A stretch of DNA of 64,000 bases from Siphonodentalium dalli (Eukaryota; Mollusca; Scaphopoda; Gadilida; Siphonodentaliidae): the NCBI GenBank assembly GCA_032622095.1, contig CP136061.1, positions 116,818,754-116,882,753 of the forward strand, given 5' to 3'. This document shows positions 25,300 through 36,139 of this stretch, one piece after another (the stretch's first letter is position 1; each line of letters opens with the position of its first letter). The notes beneath the pieces are model-generated. The model saw only the letters and a list, made by a program, of their open reading frames with translations. It searched no databases and had not been told where the DNA came from. The translations under genes and the position numbers were made by a program.

Positions 25300-25390
25300 A
25301 TGTGACCGTTGACCTTGACCTCAAAGTCATCTGGGTGATTTTAATGCTTGGGTCTCACTCTTGTATTGTACGCTGCTATATACATATATG
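25300..25390. repeat. TGACCTTGA repeat, middle copy
   Basis: TTGACCTTGACCTCAAAGTC (25309-25328), then GCTTGGGTCTCACTCTTGTA and ATATACATATATGCA. This is a direct, shorter relative of the 25660-25800 copy. Confidence 0.75.
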
Positions 25391-25659
25391 CAATAAAATG
25401 ATGTGGACTGTGGTGGCATTTAGTGAGAATGTTAAATAGGTGGGACTTTATATTCATTTTGTTTTCATGGAAATTTTGCAGCTATTCGGATGACCAACTG
25501 ACATTTTGAGCTTCAATATGAAAAGTTCTCAAGATGATAGTAGACTTTGTTATAAAAGTGACTAATATGGCCTATTTGAGTCATATTTATGTAATTTTGA
25601 TATGTATAAGTAATGTGTTGTCTTTAAATGTTATAACTCATACCGCTTGTGAAAAATTG

Positions 25660-25800
25660 AAAGTTTGACCTTTGACCTTGACCTCAAGGTCATCAAGGTC
25701 ACTTTCACGCTTGGATCTCGCTCTTTTATTGACCCCCATATCATGAACTATATGTATACCAAGTTTCATGCTTTTATCCAATTTTGCACACTTTGGCCAT
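25660..25800. repeat. TGACCTTGA repeat, right copy
   Basis: TGACCTTGACCTCAAGGTCA at 25673-25692 is followed by another TCAAGGTCA, then GCTTGGATCTCGCTCTTTTA and CATGCTTTTATCCAATTTT. It is inverted relative to 21880-22010. Confidence 0.85.
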
Positions 25801-26524
25801 TTTTGGGACCTTAGAGTCCCTACTATTGGTCATCAGTTGATGACAAACATTCCAATGTTCTACGACTACGATACAATTGACTATAACAGCTGTGAACTTG
25901 TTTCAATTGACGAAATTTATGTTATTGGAATGTGTATTCATTCACTGGAGTTATTTGCCATAAGTCACAGTAAGTGGAACCCACTGATTGTCAACTAAAA
26001 TGTTTTAAAAAATGAGGTGCTAGGCTTGCATTACACATTCAGTTTATTTTGACTGTATACACAAATTACAATTAGATAAATAGAAAACACTACATCAAAT
26101 AATTTGTGATTTAGTGTTTTGTATATATTCAGTGTTTTTCCTCTTTTTCAAATTTCATTCGCCGAAAAAGTTTCACTCGAAAATGAGAAATGTAGAATCG
26201 TTTGAAGCTATTTTCGGTTGATCAAACTTACTAGAGAAAAAAACGCCATATATCCACAAAATGTTTCCATTCCATCTCGCAAAGTATATTAAAACAATAT
26301 GATGCCAAGTTGTTTATTATCTTCTCAAATGCGAATTATGCAAGTGTTAGTTCGTTGTAACAATTGTACTGAGTGCGCTCCCCTGTGAAAAATAGTTTGG
26401 TGGAAAATTGGGCGGGTTTAGTACTTCGCTGGTCGTTGGCGTGATTGCGCCTAATTGATTTCGCCACTTTACATGAAGAAAATACAATAAATAACCCATT
26501 AAATCACCAGTTAAGTGTAAATGT

Positions 26525-26664
26525 AAGAAATGGATGTTGATTTTGTTGCGTTCCATGGAATATGGAAGCAAGTCGGTCCGACATTTTCATGCGTTCCACA
26601 CAAAATGTCGCACCAACTTGCATCCATACTCCATGGAACACAACAAAATCAAAAACCATTTCTT
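26525..26664. repeat. 140-base hairpin immediately before lectin exon 3
   Basis: Arms of about 65 bases (26525-26591 and 26598-26664) pair with some 10 mismatches. AAGAAATGG at the left end matches CCATTTCTT at the right, and both arms contain a CCATGG core with TTTTGTTG. The right arm ends 27 bases before the exon 3 boundary, so the hairpin covers the region where a branch point or polypyrimidine tract would start. Confidence 0.85.
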
Positions 26665-26691
26665 AATTAGCAACATGTCATCATTTTACAG

Positions 26692-26930
26692 CTACCCTCT
26701 GGATTGATGGTAGAGACGTGGGAGACACCGACGCCGGATGGAGGTTACAGAACGGAACTGGAAGCTGGATGACATGGTTCGATTGGGGGGTTGGAGATCC
26801 GGACGATGGTGACGACGACTGCATGAGGATAGAGTATGCCAGTGGGATATACAAAACCAAGGACATGGAATGTTTTGACTGGCAATTCAGTTCTTACCAC
26901 TTCAAATTCCTGTGTCAAATCGACGTCTAA
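26692..26930 (+). CDS. PAN/apple + C-type lectin secreted protein, exon 3 (end of lectin domain)
   Basis: Residues 165-243, entered in phase 1 after ATTTTACAG and ending at TAA 26928-26930. It carries the second half of the lectin fold: LWIDG where the family usually has WIGL, GWRLQNGTGSWMTWFDW, then GDPDDGDDDCMRIE and the final FLCQIDV. Cys208 and Cys225 should pair, and Cys239 closes on Cys131. The usual calcium and sugar triplets EPN/QPD and WND are replaced by DPD and TKD, so classic mannose or galactose binding cannot be assumed, although the acidic cluster DPDDGDDD could still bind calcium. I see no canonical AATAAA in the next 500 bases. Confidence 0.93.
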
Positions 26931-29274
26931 TAACCAGTTACTAACTTTTCTCATGGGGCAACTTGCAATTGTGATTTCGACCAGACTGTTGGTTCTGCAA
27001 AAGTTGTACTCGTGTTTTCTGATATTTTTGATTATCAAATTAATTTTCATGTTATGCAATGTTTTAAATTTGTCGACCTCTGATGGAACTATCGAAGAGT
27101 AATTGACGTCTTGTAAAACTCACTTAAATTGCCATTGTGTCAATTGGGGAATGTATGTATTTTTATTACTTTGCTGGCGGTAATATTTATAAATATTCTG
27201 GAGTATAAAATAATAGTGAGCCAAAACCAAGGATATTGCATGTGTAAACTTATCTAGTGTTTAGTGGGAGAGCAATTGCCATCAAATGTTTATGATTTAA
27301 ATTGTCCATGTGCCAATTTTAGAGTATATAATTATGTTTATGTTTTACCTTTATGGCTGTGAGATTTATAAATATTTTGACGTATACAAGTATAATGCTA
27401 AGCAATGTCGGCCTTCTGAAATACACAACTGTGTCTACATATAAGATTTAAGAGTTCACATGTGAAACCGAGTTTAAAGTCCATGACGGTTTGAAGTTTT
27501 AAATCGCCTTATATGTCTTACATTCTGGTCCGGTTCCGGTGGTAGTTAAAGCCACATAGCGGTTGCGCTCCTAAATACACATAATATTATTCGCTTTTGA
27601 ATTTTTCTCTGTATCGAAATAGGTCGATAAATATCTGAACTACCTTTCTGCGAGCATTATTTAACTCAAAAAAGACTCATTGAAGTAATGAAGTAATACA
27701 ACTGTGAATACGGTGTTTGGGCCCCAAACAAAACAGCCATTTGCGCGACATGGAACAGAACAGAGCGTTCGGTGGTAGTATATTCCTGAAATGGAAGCAA
27801 TAAAGAGCGTTTGTCTGATTTATGACGAAAAGATGAAAACGGCTGAAAAATGGCTGACTTTCACAAGTGTTTTTTTCCGAGCATATGAAGCCGGTATATC
27901 AATAGTTCGTTTATTTATCGACCGATATCGTATCCGTTGCTCGAAATTACGTAGCCAAAAACATGGAGGTTCGAATGAGCCATGTCCGTTTAAAATTATC
28001 TTTATTTCACAGCTGCATGTATGTACGACGTTCGGTTATCTACTACTAGTGCAACAGTAGTTGGGAATCAAAACAGGGAGAAAATACTCACATACCTTGT
28101 ATGCTACATACTGATTCATTCAAGTCATAGTTATGCTCGTGTGTAGACATATTGATCAGTATGATCATATTCCCGAATTCATAGCTACGCACGTCCTTCG
28201 GTTAGCTACCACTTGGACATCTTATCAGTAGCCTTCAACAACGTCAACTATTGGGCCCCGTATCACCATTTGCTCGGGTTTTTTGTACAATTCTTAGGCA
28301 CGAGGCAACATTACGTGGATGTGCGAATAATGTGAATTTCAAAAGATTACCGGAACAGCTTGTGATTTGTTTCTGATCAATAAAATTTCACAATTTGTAA
28401 AAAACAAGTTACTCATTCTTGAAGCCAATATTGTCTCGTCACGTGGCCATAGTTTCCCGCGCAGTCTATACACAGCACACATGTATATTACAGAGGTGGT
28501 CTAACAATGTTAGCATGTACATGATAAAGGGCAGATTTTGGTACTGAAAAAAATACGACGCAATTGTTTGCGTCACATCGTGAGTATTCTTCGTTTTCTT
28601 CAACTATATAAATAACTGAGAAAAAAATGCTATTAAAGAGCTATGTGTACAATGTATGCATATCTTTCTAGATAGAAATAGAAAAGAGCATTCGGTGTTA
28701 GTCTATTCCTAATATGGTGGAAATAAAGAGCGATAATTGTTTCACTTATGTGCGAAAACTTGAAAAAATAGCTGAAAAATGGCTGTGACCATGGAAATTA
28801 TTTTTCAGAGCATATGCAGCCGGTACATGTATATCAATATTTTTTAGTATGTGTTAGCCTGGACAAAGTTTGGAAGCTCGAATGTGACATGTCCGATTAA
28901 GACACTTCTGACGAACAATAATGGGGAGGGAATCTATACGTTATCGTATATGTGGTAAATAGAAACTGGGAGGAAACCTTTATCGAAAGATAAATGTTCA
29001 TACGTAGGTGCCTTATTTTAAATCGATGGCCAGAAGGCGCTGTGTTTGTATGTTTGTGTCTACGCACATCGACAATATACCCCGTGCCACAACGTCGTTT
29101 CGCTGTTGGCACTTGTTCGTTTTATGTTAGATGATCGGATAAAAATGAATGATATCAAACATGATATGGTCTTTGCATGGTTGCGCGCTTTTGAATTTCC
29201 TAAGATTGATGTGCAGTTCCGTTGCGGTATGTTAATCTGATGTTCGTTCAAATTCAGCGTTTAATATAAACATT
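26931..29274. other. Intergenic region between the two PAN genes
   Basis: No exon found. Two minus-strand relics of the TTAA MITE family lie at about 27726-27860 and 28680-28750 (each with AATAAAGAGCG preceded by TATTCCT and a degenerate ATGG). They share downstream sequence (GCATATG(A/C)AGCCGGTA, then CTCGAAT), which hints at one more family member type. The promoter of the downstream gene must lie before 29275, but no core element stands out. Confidence 0.5.
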
Positions 29275-29569
29275 ATGGCTGACCGCATGAATAACTTGCA
29301 CAACGCCACTGTGTTGTTTCTGGGCTGTTATGTGTTATTTTGCTGTTCGATGGCATTGGCAGTCATCGAAAAACGTTTCATTGGAACAGAGACTAACGTG
29401 ATTGCTGACGTCACTCAAAGAGTGAGTCGCTCAGAACTTGCGTGTGCCGCCACATGCACAACAACACAAAGTTGCGTTGCGTTTTCATTCAATGAAGGGA
29501 GCGGATTGTGTTACATGAGCCCGAATAGCTTCAGCGGATCACAATCGAGCGCCAATGTGTTCACTGCAG
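29275..29569 (+). CDS. PAN/apple secreted protein, first exon (gene incomplete in view)
   Basis: Coding exon of 98 codons plus one base. A signal peptide (hydrophobic VLFLGCYVLFCCSMALA, cut near residue 29) is followed by a PAN/apple-like module with cysteines at 57, 61, 67 and 79 in CAATCTTTQSCVAF and SGLCY. The donor is GCAG|GTAAAT. The layout (signal, PAN, phase-1 donor) is the same as in the 13937 gene 15 kb upstream on the same strand, so a tandem paralogue is the simplest reading, and its partner exons would be expected to encode a C-type lectin domain. I did not find them up to 64000. They may lie beyond a long intron, or the gene may be broken. An alternative start is Met5 (29287). 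The frame continues to a stop at 29590 if unspliced, but the donor is strong. Confidence 0.78.
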
Positions 29570-30144
29570 GTAAATATCTACATTCGTGTTAATCCAACCA
29601 TAATTTCGAAGTCCGCCAATTTGCTGAATAGGACAATCCCTGGTGGTTTTCTTTCTTTAATCGATAGAGAAACGACCATAATTCATAGTTAAGGCAAGTA
29701 TTTTGTTGCATATAATCTCAAAATATGCCACGTATATGCATTTCGTGAAACAATCATAGGCCGATAACCATAGGTAGAAATTATGTGGACATATACACCT
29801 GCATCAGAAAGTCAATCCTTATTAGCGACGATTGTGCCGCTAAATGTTGACTGACTTTCTAATCTGCTGTTTGGGTGAGTGGGCACTAAAACTGATAAGA
29901 ATTTCACATCTAGATTTATACATCTAGATACACGTATTTATCTGGTCCATTTTCAGACAAATCTCAATTGAATAATCATGGTTGAATCCATCAAAGTCTA
30001 TGGACCACGCTTTGCAGACAATACGTATTGGCCAGATAATATTTATGAATGAAGCATTGGCATAGTAAACAAACAGGTGCGAAACTTTCAGAAGTATAAC
30101 GCATTTCCGGATGGGAACGATGCAAAATATCACATGCTTTTCAA
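29570..30144. other. Probable intron of the second PAN gene
   Basis: AT-rich. No further exon or repeat recognised before the MITE at 30145. Confidence 0.4.
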
Positions 30145-30434
30145 TTAATGGCATGCACGGTCGGCGTTTGTTGCAGAAATATTCATATTTGTTCAAATCG
30201 CCATCAACGGAAGGAATATTAAAATATATATCGTTTTGTTCACATGCCAAACATAATCAGCGCGTAAATAGTATATTGTCGTCAAGACGTACGATGGTCT
30301 ACGTAAACAAGAACCTTCTCGTATTACATAAGTTTTGCTGATGTTTACATAACACAACGCAATTATATTGGCTAATCACACACAAATGATATAAACGCTC
30401 TTTATTATTTCCATATCAGGAAAACAGTAACAAA
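30145..30434 (+). mobile_element. TTAA-flanked MITE, copy 4, left half
   Basis: Starts TTAATGGCATGCACGGTCGG, a mutated version of the family end, and follows the family sequence through AAACGCTCTTTATTATTTCC and CAGTAACAAA, where homology stops at about 30434. The other half resumes at 32787. Confidence 0.8.
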
Positions 30435-30835
30435 CTAAATGGGACTACGGATACCCCCCCCCCTGTTTTTAAAATACTAAGATGTGTCACATGTCAGAAA
30501 ACATTTAGTTAAAACAATAAAATAACAGTTCCCATTACAGGTGTACAACCATAACCCTAATCTTAAACCTATTGACCGAAAAATGTAGGAATAAAAGCTT
30601 GCAAAAAATTATGTATGTTGCGAAAAAAGGGGAATAACTCCACCAAAAAATGTCGGACAGACGTCATAATCGCAGGTGCATAAGTTCCCATGGTACTAAA
30701 TATCTGTGCCACGTATTAAAAAAATTGACCGAAAAATGTAGGAATAAAAGCTCGGACAAAAGTTTACATGTTGCGAATATTTTCTAAGTCGAAAAAGGGG
30801 GGATAACTCCACGAAAAAAAAGTCCGACAGACGTC
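30435..30835 (+). repeat. Inserted dispersed repeat, left part
   Basis: This block interrupts MITE copy 4. It contains two direct copies (about 154-base period, starting near 30571 and 30725) of a unit with ATTGACCGAAAAATGTAGG, ATAACTCCAC and a (T/C)CCGACAGACGTCA-like phrase. It resumes at 32609 after a LINE insertion. Its left edge is C-rich (GGATACCCCCCCCCC), matching the C-rich right edge near 32757. Confidence 0.75.
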
Positions 30836-32608
30836 AGAATCAGAATCAGAATAGTTTATTTCATGACAAATCATATATAGTATCTAGTACATAAAAAAGT
30901 AAATATAACAAAAATAGACAAGTCATGTGGAGGCGACATGACCTATCGGGTCGTCTTCCTGTCGCCACCCTAAAATTAAAGATATTGTTTTCGATTCTTT
31001 TGATAATAATAAATCCGGTCATGACATGTGAGAGCTGGTTACATCGTCGTTTATCCATTTGTTCAGGATTAAGTTAAATATTTCGTCTAGATTAGAATTT
31101 GGCGGTTTACTACAGCATGCAATTTATTTAATGGTGCAAATGGACTGTTTGATATTTCGTTTATATCATCGAACTTTTTCCATAAGTGAATTCTTTGATT
31201 AAATTTGCAAGATAATATTAAAATGTTATACTGAAAGTCCACATGCACATATATCATTAGCATAATCAAGTATATATATGGTATATTTCAATGTATTAGT
31301 AAATATATAAAATCAATATATATTTTCCATATATATATTTCCACCGTAATAGCACTGAACTAGGCACATGTCAGAACGTGCGACATGAATGAGACAACAG
31401 TAATAGGTTATTGAATTAAAATAAGATGAGAGTTAGTAAGAAATCAAAAATCTGAAATCATATCGCAAATAAGTGAGGTACGACTTATATTGACGTATTC
31501 TTTTTTCCGTTTAGTACCAAAATACAGAGTGAGCTGTGTTAATGTTGAACAATCTGGACAAAAACTGTTAAAGGCACGTGAGGCCTTAGTTGTCGAAAAT
31601 ATTCATATTTGTTCCAATCACCGTAAACAGAAAAACATTAAAACGCATACAGTTTCGTTCATATATACTATGACCATCGCGTAAACAGCATGTTATCATA
31701 AAGATTTACTATATTTTACCTAAGCAAGAGCGTGATTGTGTTGCAGAAGACAACACAATGCTGCTGGCTAATCACACACAAATGGCATAAACGCTCTTTA
31801 TTCGTTCCATATCAGGAATTCACCCACAAAGAACGCTCTTTATGTTTACCATCATAATATAAACAAACACCAGAAAAGTAACTTTTTATGCTCTTGTTTA
31901 CATAACAATGGTCAAAAATATGACAATAACATACTGTTTATGCGATATTTCTTATTTGTATACGGACAAAGTCTGTCTACATTTTGTTGTTTTTTCTGTT
32001 TGTGGCGGTTTTTGACGGGTGGAAATATTTTCACAGGATACCCACCGCCAAGGCCAACCGTACCTTTAACAGTCAGTGAATAATTCCCAATACTTGTCTT
32101 AGAAATGTGGTTCACAAAGGTCGACTTAGGTCGAATATTTTGGGTAGCCTTATTAAGATTATTCCAGATTTTCGGAAAAACATGGAGAGGTAATTTTTCT
32201 GTGAATTTAATTCGTGATTTTGTTTCTCGAATTTTGCCTGTTGATCTGGTATTCATACTCGGGTGTATGTATATGCTAAAGCTGTTATTAAATGACTTGG
32301 GGAGGTTGGTATGCATCCAGTTGTACATATAAAGGCATACACGTTGCATGTAAAGGTCTTGTAATTTCAAGATGTTGTTAGTTTTAAATAAAGGTTCAGT
32401 ATGGCTATTTTTTGTTAATGGCTCGGACAACTTTTTTCTGTAAAACAACAACTTGGTTGTGGGTACCGGCATTGCCCCATAGCTCAATTCCATAGATAAT
32501 ATGGGAGTGTACTAATGTAAGATACAGCATACGGAGACAGTCAAACGGAAGGAATTTTTTTACTCGATTTATAGCATATAAGGAGTTACTAATTTTTGCA
32601 CAAACAGC
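30836..32608 (-). pseudogene. 5'-truncated CR1/L2-type LINE, minus strand
   Basis: On the minus strand, from 32608 downward, a frame reads KISNSLYAINRVKKFLP, then HSHIIYGIELWGNAG. This is the C-terminal side of a reverse transcriptase of the jockey/CR1/L2 group. After a frameshift near 32410-32490 it continues with TEPLFKTNNILKLQDLY and FPKIWNNL. The end of the element is at about 30836, where CATGAAATAAACTATTC runs into a (TTCTGA)n tail, the usual 3' end of such LINEs. A MITE (31568-32069) sits inside it. The LINE itself landed in the repeat whose two parts flank it. Dead copy. Confidence 0.82.
31568..32069 (+). mobile_element. TTAA-flanked MITE, copy 2 (502 bp)
   Basis: Same length, ends and orientation as copy 1 at 10663-11164, with only scattered differences. 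Bounded by CTG-TTAA and TTAA-CAG. It interrupts the minus-strand LINE, so it is younger than the LINE. Confidence 0.9.
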
Positions 32609-32786
32609 AGGTGCATAATCGCAGGTGCACAGGTTCCCATGGTGTTGATGTCTGTGCCAAATTTCACGACAATTGATCAAAAAACGACTGAGAAAAACTC
32701 CGGACAAATTTGTGTCCACGGACGGATGACGGGCGGACGGACAAGCTGACTCCAGTATACCCCCCTATCTTCGTTGCGGGGGTATA
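32609..32786 (+). repeat. Inserted dispersed repeat, right part
   Basis: Continues the repeat of 30435-30835: AATCGCAGGTGCACAGG, TTCCCATGG, then ACGGACGG-type steps and a self-complementary end with ATACCCCCC paired to GGGGGTAT (32757-32785). The MITE sequence resumes directly afterwards. Confidence 0.75.
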
Positions 32787-33020
32787 ATAACGCTCTTTAT
32801 GTTTACCATATCCGGATCTAAACAAAAGCCAGGAAACGTAACGTTTTTTACTTTTGTTTACATAACAAAGGAAAACATTTAACAATAACATACTGTTATT
32901 TCTGACTGGTATAAGAACAAATTATGTCTATATTTTACTGTTCTTTTTGTTTATAGCGGTTTTTGACGGAGGTGAATATTTTAACAGCATACCCACCGCC
33001 AACGCCGCCCGAATCGTTAA
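32787..33020 (+). mobile_element. TTAA-flanked MITE, copy 4, right half
   Basis: Starts ATAACGCTCTTTATG at the exact point where the left half stopped, and ends CGCCGCCCGAATCGTTAA with the TTAA border at 33017-33020. Confidence 0.8.
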
Positions 33021-33077
33021 TATAAAACAATTTAAAATCAATAAAAAATACAACTAATGTCCATAGTGCACCTCATT

Positions 33078-33173
33078 CGAACGTCTATTATAGGTTCAAG
33101 CTAAACCTGTTAGAACTAAAAGGCCGCCTTCATGCTTGGGGAAGGTATACCGTTAAGCCCGCAAGGTCGGCCG
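33078..33173 (+). repeat. 96-base repeat, inverted copy at 43430-43526
   Basis: From CGAACGTCTATTATAGG through GGCCGCCTTCATGCTTGGGG to GCAAGGTCGGCCG. About 90% of bases match the reverse complement of 43430-43526, some 10 kb away. Confidence 0.85.
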
Positions 33174-36139
33174 CTAAACAGCTTCAAGGCATAAAAGCTA
33201 TTAGTGGCTGTTAGTGGCAGAATCAAAACCTGTAAAATACGCTTTTTGCAACATCGCGCGAGAATTAACGAATTCCGCGAATCCAGTTTCAGAGAGTCCG
33301 CCATATTTACCATTAAATCTTACCTCGAATTTATTTTATTCTAGTTCAAAAAGTTGTAGCAATAATTTGGTTGAGGCATGTTAGAGATTTTAACCGGGAT
33401 GTAGAATTATGGTACACCCCCCCCCCGTGTCCCTGTGTGACTGCTTTACCGTACATTTCAGAATGAATTTTTGATTATTTAATACTGGCCAGTAGGCTAC
33501 TATTACTATTAGAGTGAAACAATGGTACACAACCCCCCCCCCTCATAGCCAATCGCTATTAGTAATAAGTATTACCATTATCAATGATTGCAGTTTTATA
33601 ACACATTATGGCCAAATTGCAATTATAGACGGTGTTCCCTCCCCCCCCCTCTTCCATTGAGTCTGGCATACCACTCAAATTTGGCTGAATAGGTCACTTT
33701 CACCGGTTTTCTGTGATAAAGTTACCGTACCCTGGGACTAATGTAACATTTATATTACGGTATACTTCCACTGATGTTATTAATATTAGGTACGATTAAT
33801 CGATTATAGTCGATTATTGACGATCGATTATCAAAATCAATAATCGTGGCACCTCTACCAGGTTATAAAGCAAATCTCACAATAAGAACTTGATTTAAAA
33901 GTGACTGAGTGAAATACTGTTCAGTTTTGGCAAGTAAAAGGCCCTATTAAGCACACATTAAGGCATATTAGTACTGTAGCTCATCATTTTGATCGCAAAA
34001 ATGAAAAATTTGTTGCAAACATGAAATAATCATGAAATATTCAAAATTGATGAATTTTTTTAATAAATTTGTCAACAAAATTGTTAAAATACTCTATTTA
34101 TAACTTTTCAAGAATGTTTATAAAAAACATTATATCACAAGGCCTTTAATTTATATATCCAAATTGTAGAGTACACAACTAAAACTCAACCCTGATTACA
34201 GAACAGAAAACCTTTCCCATATACGTTGAGTATTTGTTAAGTTATGTGTCTCCAAAAATTGCAGTTTATCTAATTTCTGAGCCTCAATTTCTCAAAATTA
34301 GTTAAAATCCATTTTTTATGGTCTTGTATTTTAAAAACTAAAGAAAAATGAAGGGATTTCTTGTTGTTTTAGTCATATCCTCAGACCTCTCTAGGTTGTG
34401 CACAAAATATGATTTCTGTATGCACCCAATATTGAGAGGACATAAATATCCCAAACAGATTGTATGTTCCACCATTGTATGGACTGACCAAATTTGCCTG
34501 TGGTCTGGAACCTGCGTGATCAAATGACATATTTGAGGTCATACAACCCAATAAATATATACCCATTTTCCCTGTATTTCTCATAATAACTTACATGGTT
34601 AAACACACTGTGAAGGAATTTCCAAAATCATGGAGTAAAAAATCAAATTATGACCCTACTCGTATATGAATCCCGAGAATTGTATCTTTTATAAAAATGC
34701 CATTTTGGGCATTTTTGTCCATTTTTAAAGGTTTTTGTGTATAAATAGTAAAATCAATGTGTGTTAGTGGGTAAAAACATTTGAACTTTCCTCCTAAAAC
34801 ACTTTAGTGTTGAAATTATAGCCTTATATTGGATGTCATTGAATTACACTCATTTTTCTGGAAACTGATGTTTAATTTGAATATCTGAAAAATGAGATAG
34901 GGGAAAACATCTCAGAAAACATCCACCTTGATTCATAATTAGAGCTATGATCCTCAATAGCGAAATGGTGAGTCATTATTTCGGGGTTCTATATAACATG
35001 CTCATAAAGATCTGAATAAACCTCCACTAAAGTACCAAGCTTTTTATTATGCAAGAATAATTCACACAAACTGGAATAAAACAACTGTTTGTCTCCAATG
35101 TCAGACTAGAATATGGTGACAAGTTCATAGCCTTTTGTGATTTCACCAACCCATATCAATTTTCAAATGGGTAAGGTTCTCTGTTACGAAGGTTCATTAT
35201 TCCGAAGGTTCCCTATTCCGAAGGTTCATTGTTCTGAAGGTTCGCTATTCCGACGGTTTCCTATTGGGGGTGTGTTTAACCAGAAATGAATCAAAATTTA
35301 CCCCCCCCCCCTCACAAAAACCACATGGGGAATGAAAAATATTTTCGCTAGTATTCACATATACCCGGTAATAGAATTATACACCCCCATCTAATTCCCA
35401 AATTGTCCCAGATGTCGGTTTTTAATTGCAAAAAACAGTATCAGTTTATCGTTTATTATGGAAATTTGAAAAAAAGATGACTGCGTGACTAAAATAAACT
35501 ACATGTAAGTGATACAGTCTGACCGAACTGGCAATCTGTACTTGAAACAAACATCAACATTAAAGGCCCGGGCATTTCGAACCCCCAAATCACATATCTA
35601 TAATATATGTCATATTTTACATACAAGTTATGACCACTTACCTCACGGTTACATCTCCATAAAAACAGTCCACATGACAGTTAATCCTTATATTTATATA
35701 CATTTAGCGAAAAAGCCACTTTTGTAAATGTATTTAAATCGAAAAGTGTATCGTGACAAAACCAGCCCAAAATATCCCATAGCACCCTTGGCAAAAGTTA
35801 ACAGGAACAATTGAAACCCGATGATTTATTAAGTCAATCCTGCGCGAATCCAAATGCGCCCAAAACATTACGCGTTAGTCTTTCCAAACCCAAATGATGT
35901 ATCGATGTTGTTAATTATGAGCTTGCAGTTATAAGCCGTTGCGCATTCACCGAGAAATAATTGCAACTAGCCACGTGGGCGCCGACCAATCAGAATGCTG
36001 GATTTAGTGATGACAACACTTAGTATGTAAATATATAATAATAAGTGTGAGACCAATAATAATGTAATATTACAATAAACTTAAACCTTATTGACTGTTA
36101 TGAATAAATTCTGTAAACATATTATATGTACATTTACAG
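33174..36139. other. Non-coding stretch with poly-C tracts and a short minisatellite
   Basis: C runs of 8 or more occur near 33416, 33531, 33642 and 35299. At about 35175-35258 there are five degenerate copies of an approximately 17-base unit, (T)TATTCCGAAGGTTC. Near 33795-33850 the phrase ATCGATTAT/ATCGATTATT repeats. No exon seen. Confidence 0.55.

Larger units (their letters stand above)
17433..26691 (+). other. Intron 2 of the PAN/C-type lectin gene
   Basis: A 9.3-kb intron (donor GTATAT, acceptor ATTTTACAG). It separates the two halves of the lectin domain and houses a long palindrome, a 303-bp tandem duplication, a broken Crypton gene, a SINE and TGACCTTGA-rich repeats. Just before the acceptor is a 140-base hairpin. 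No extra lectin exon is visible, and the domain is complete without one. Confidence 0.8.

Noticed and set aside
14162-29415. TGACGTCA (CRE-like) inside both PAN first exons (about 14166 and 29408)
   Set aside because: The words fall in coding sequence at non-equivalent protein positions, so the coincidence is not good evidence for regulation.
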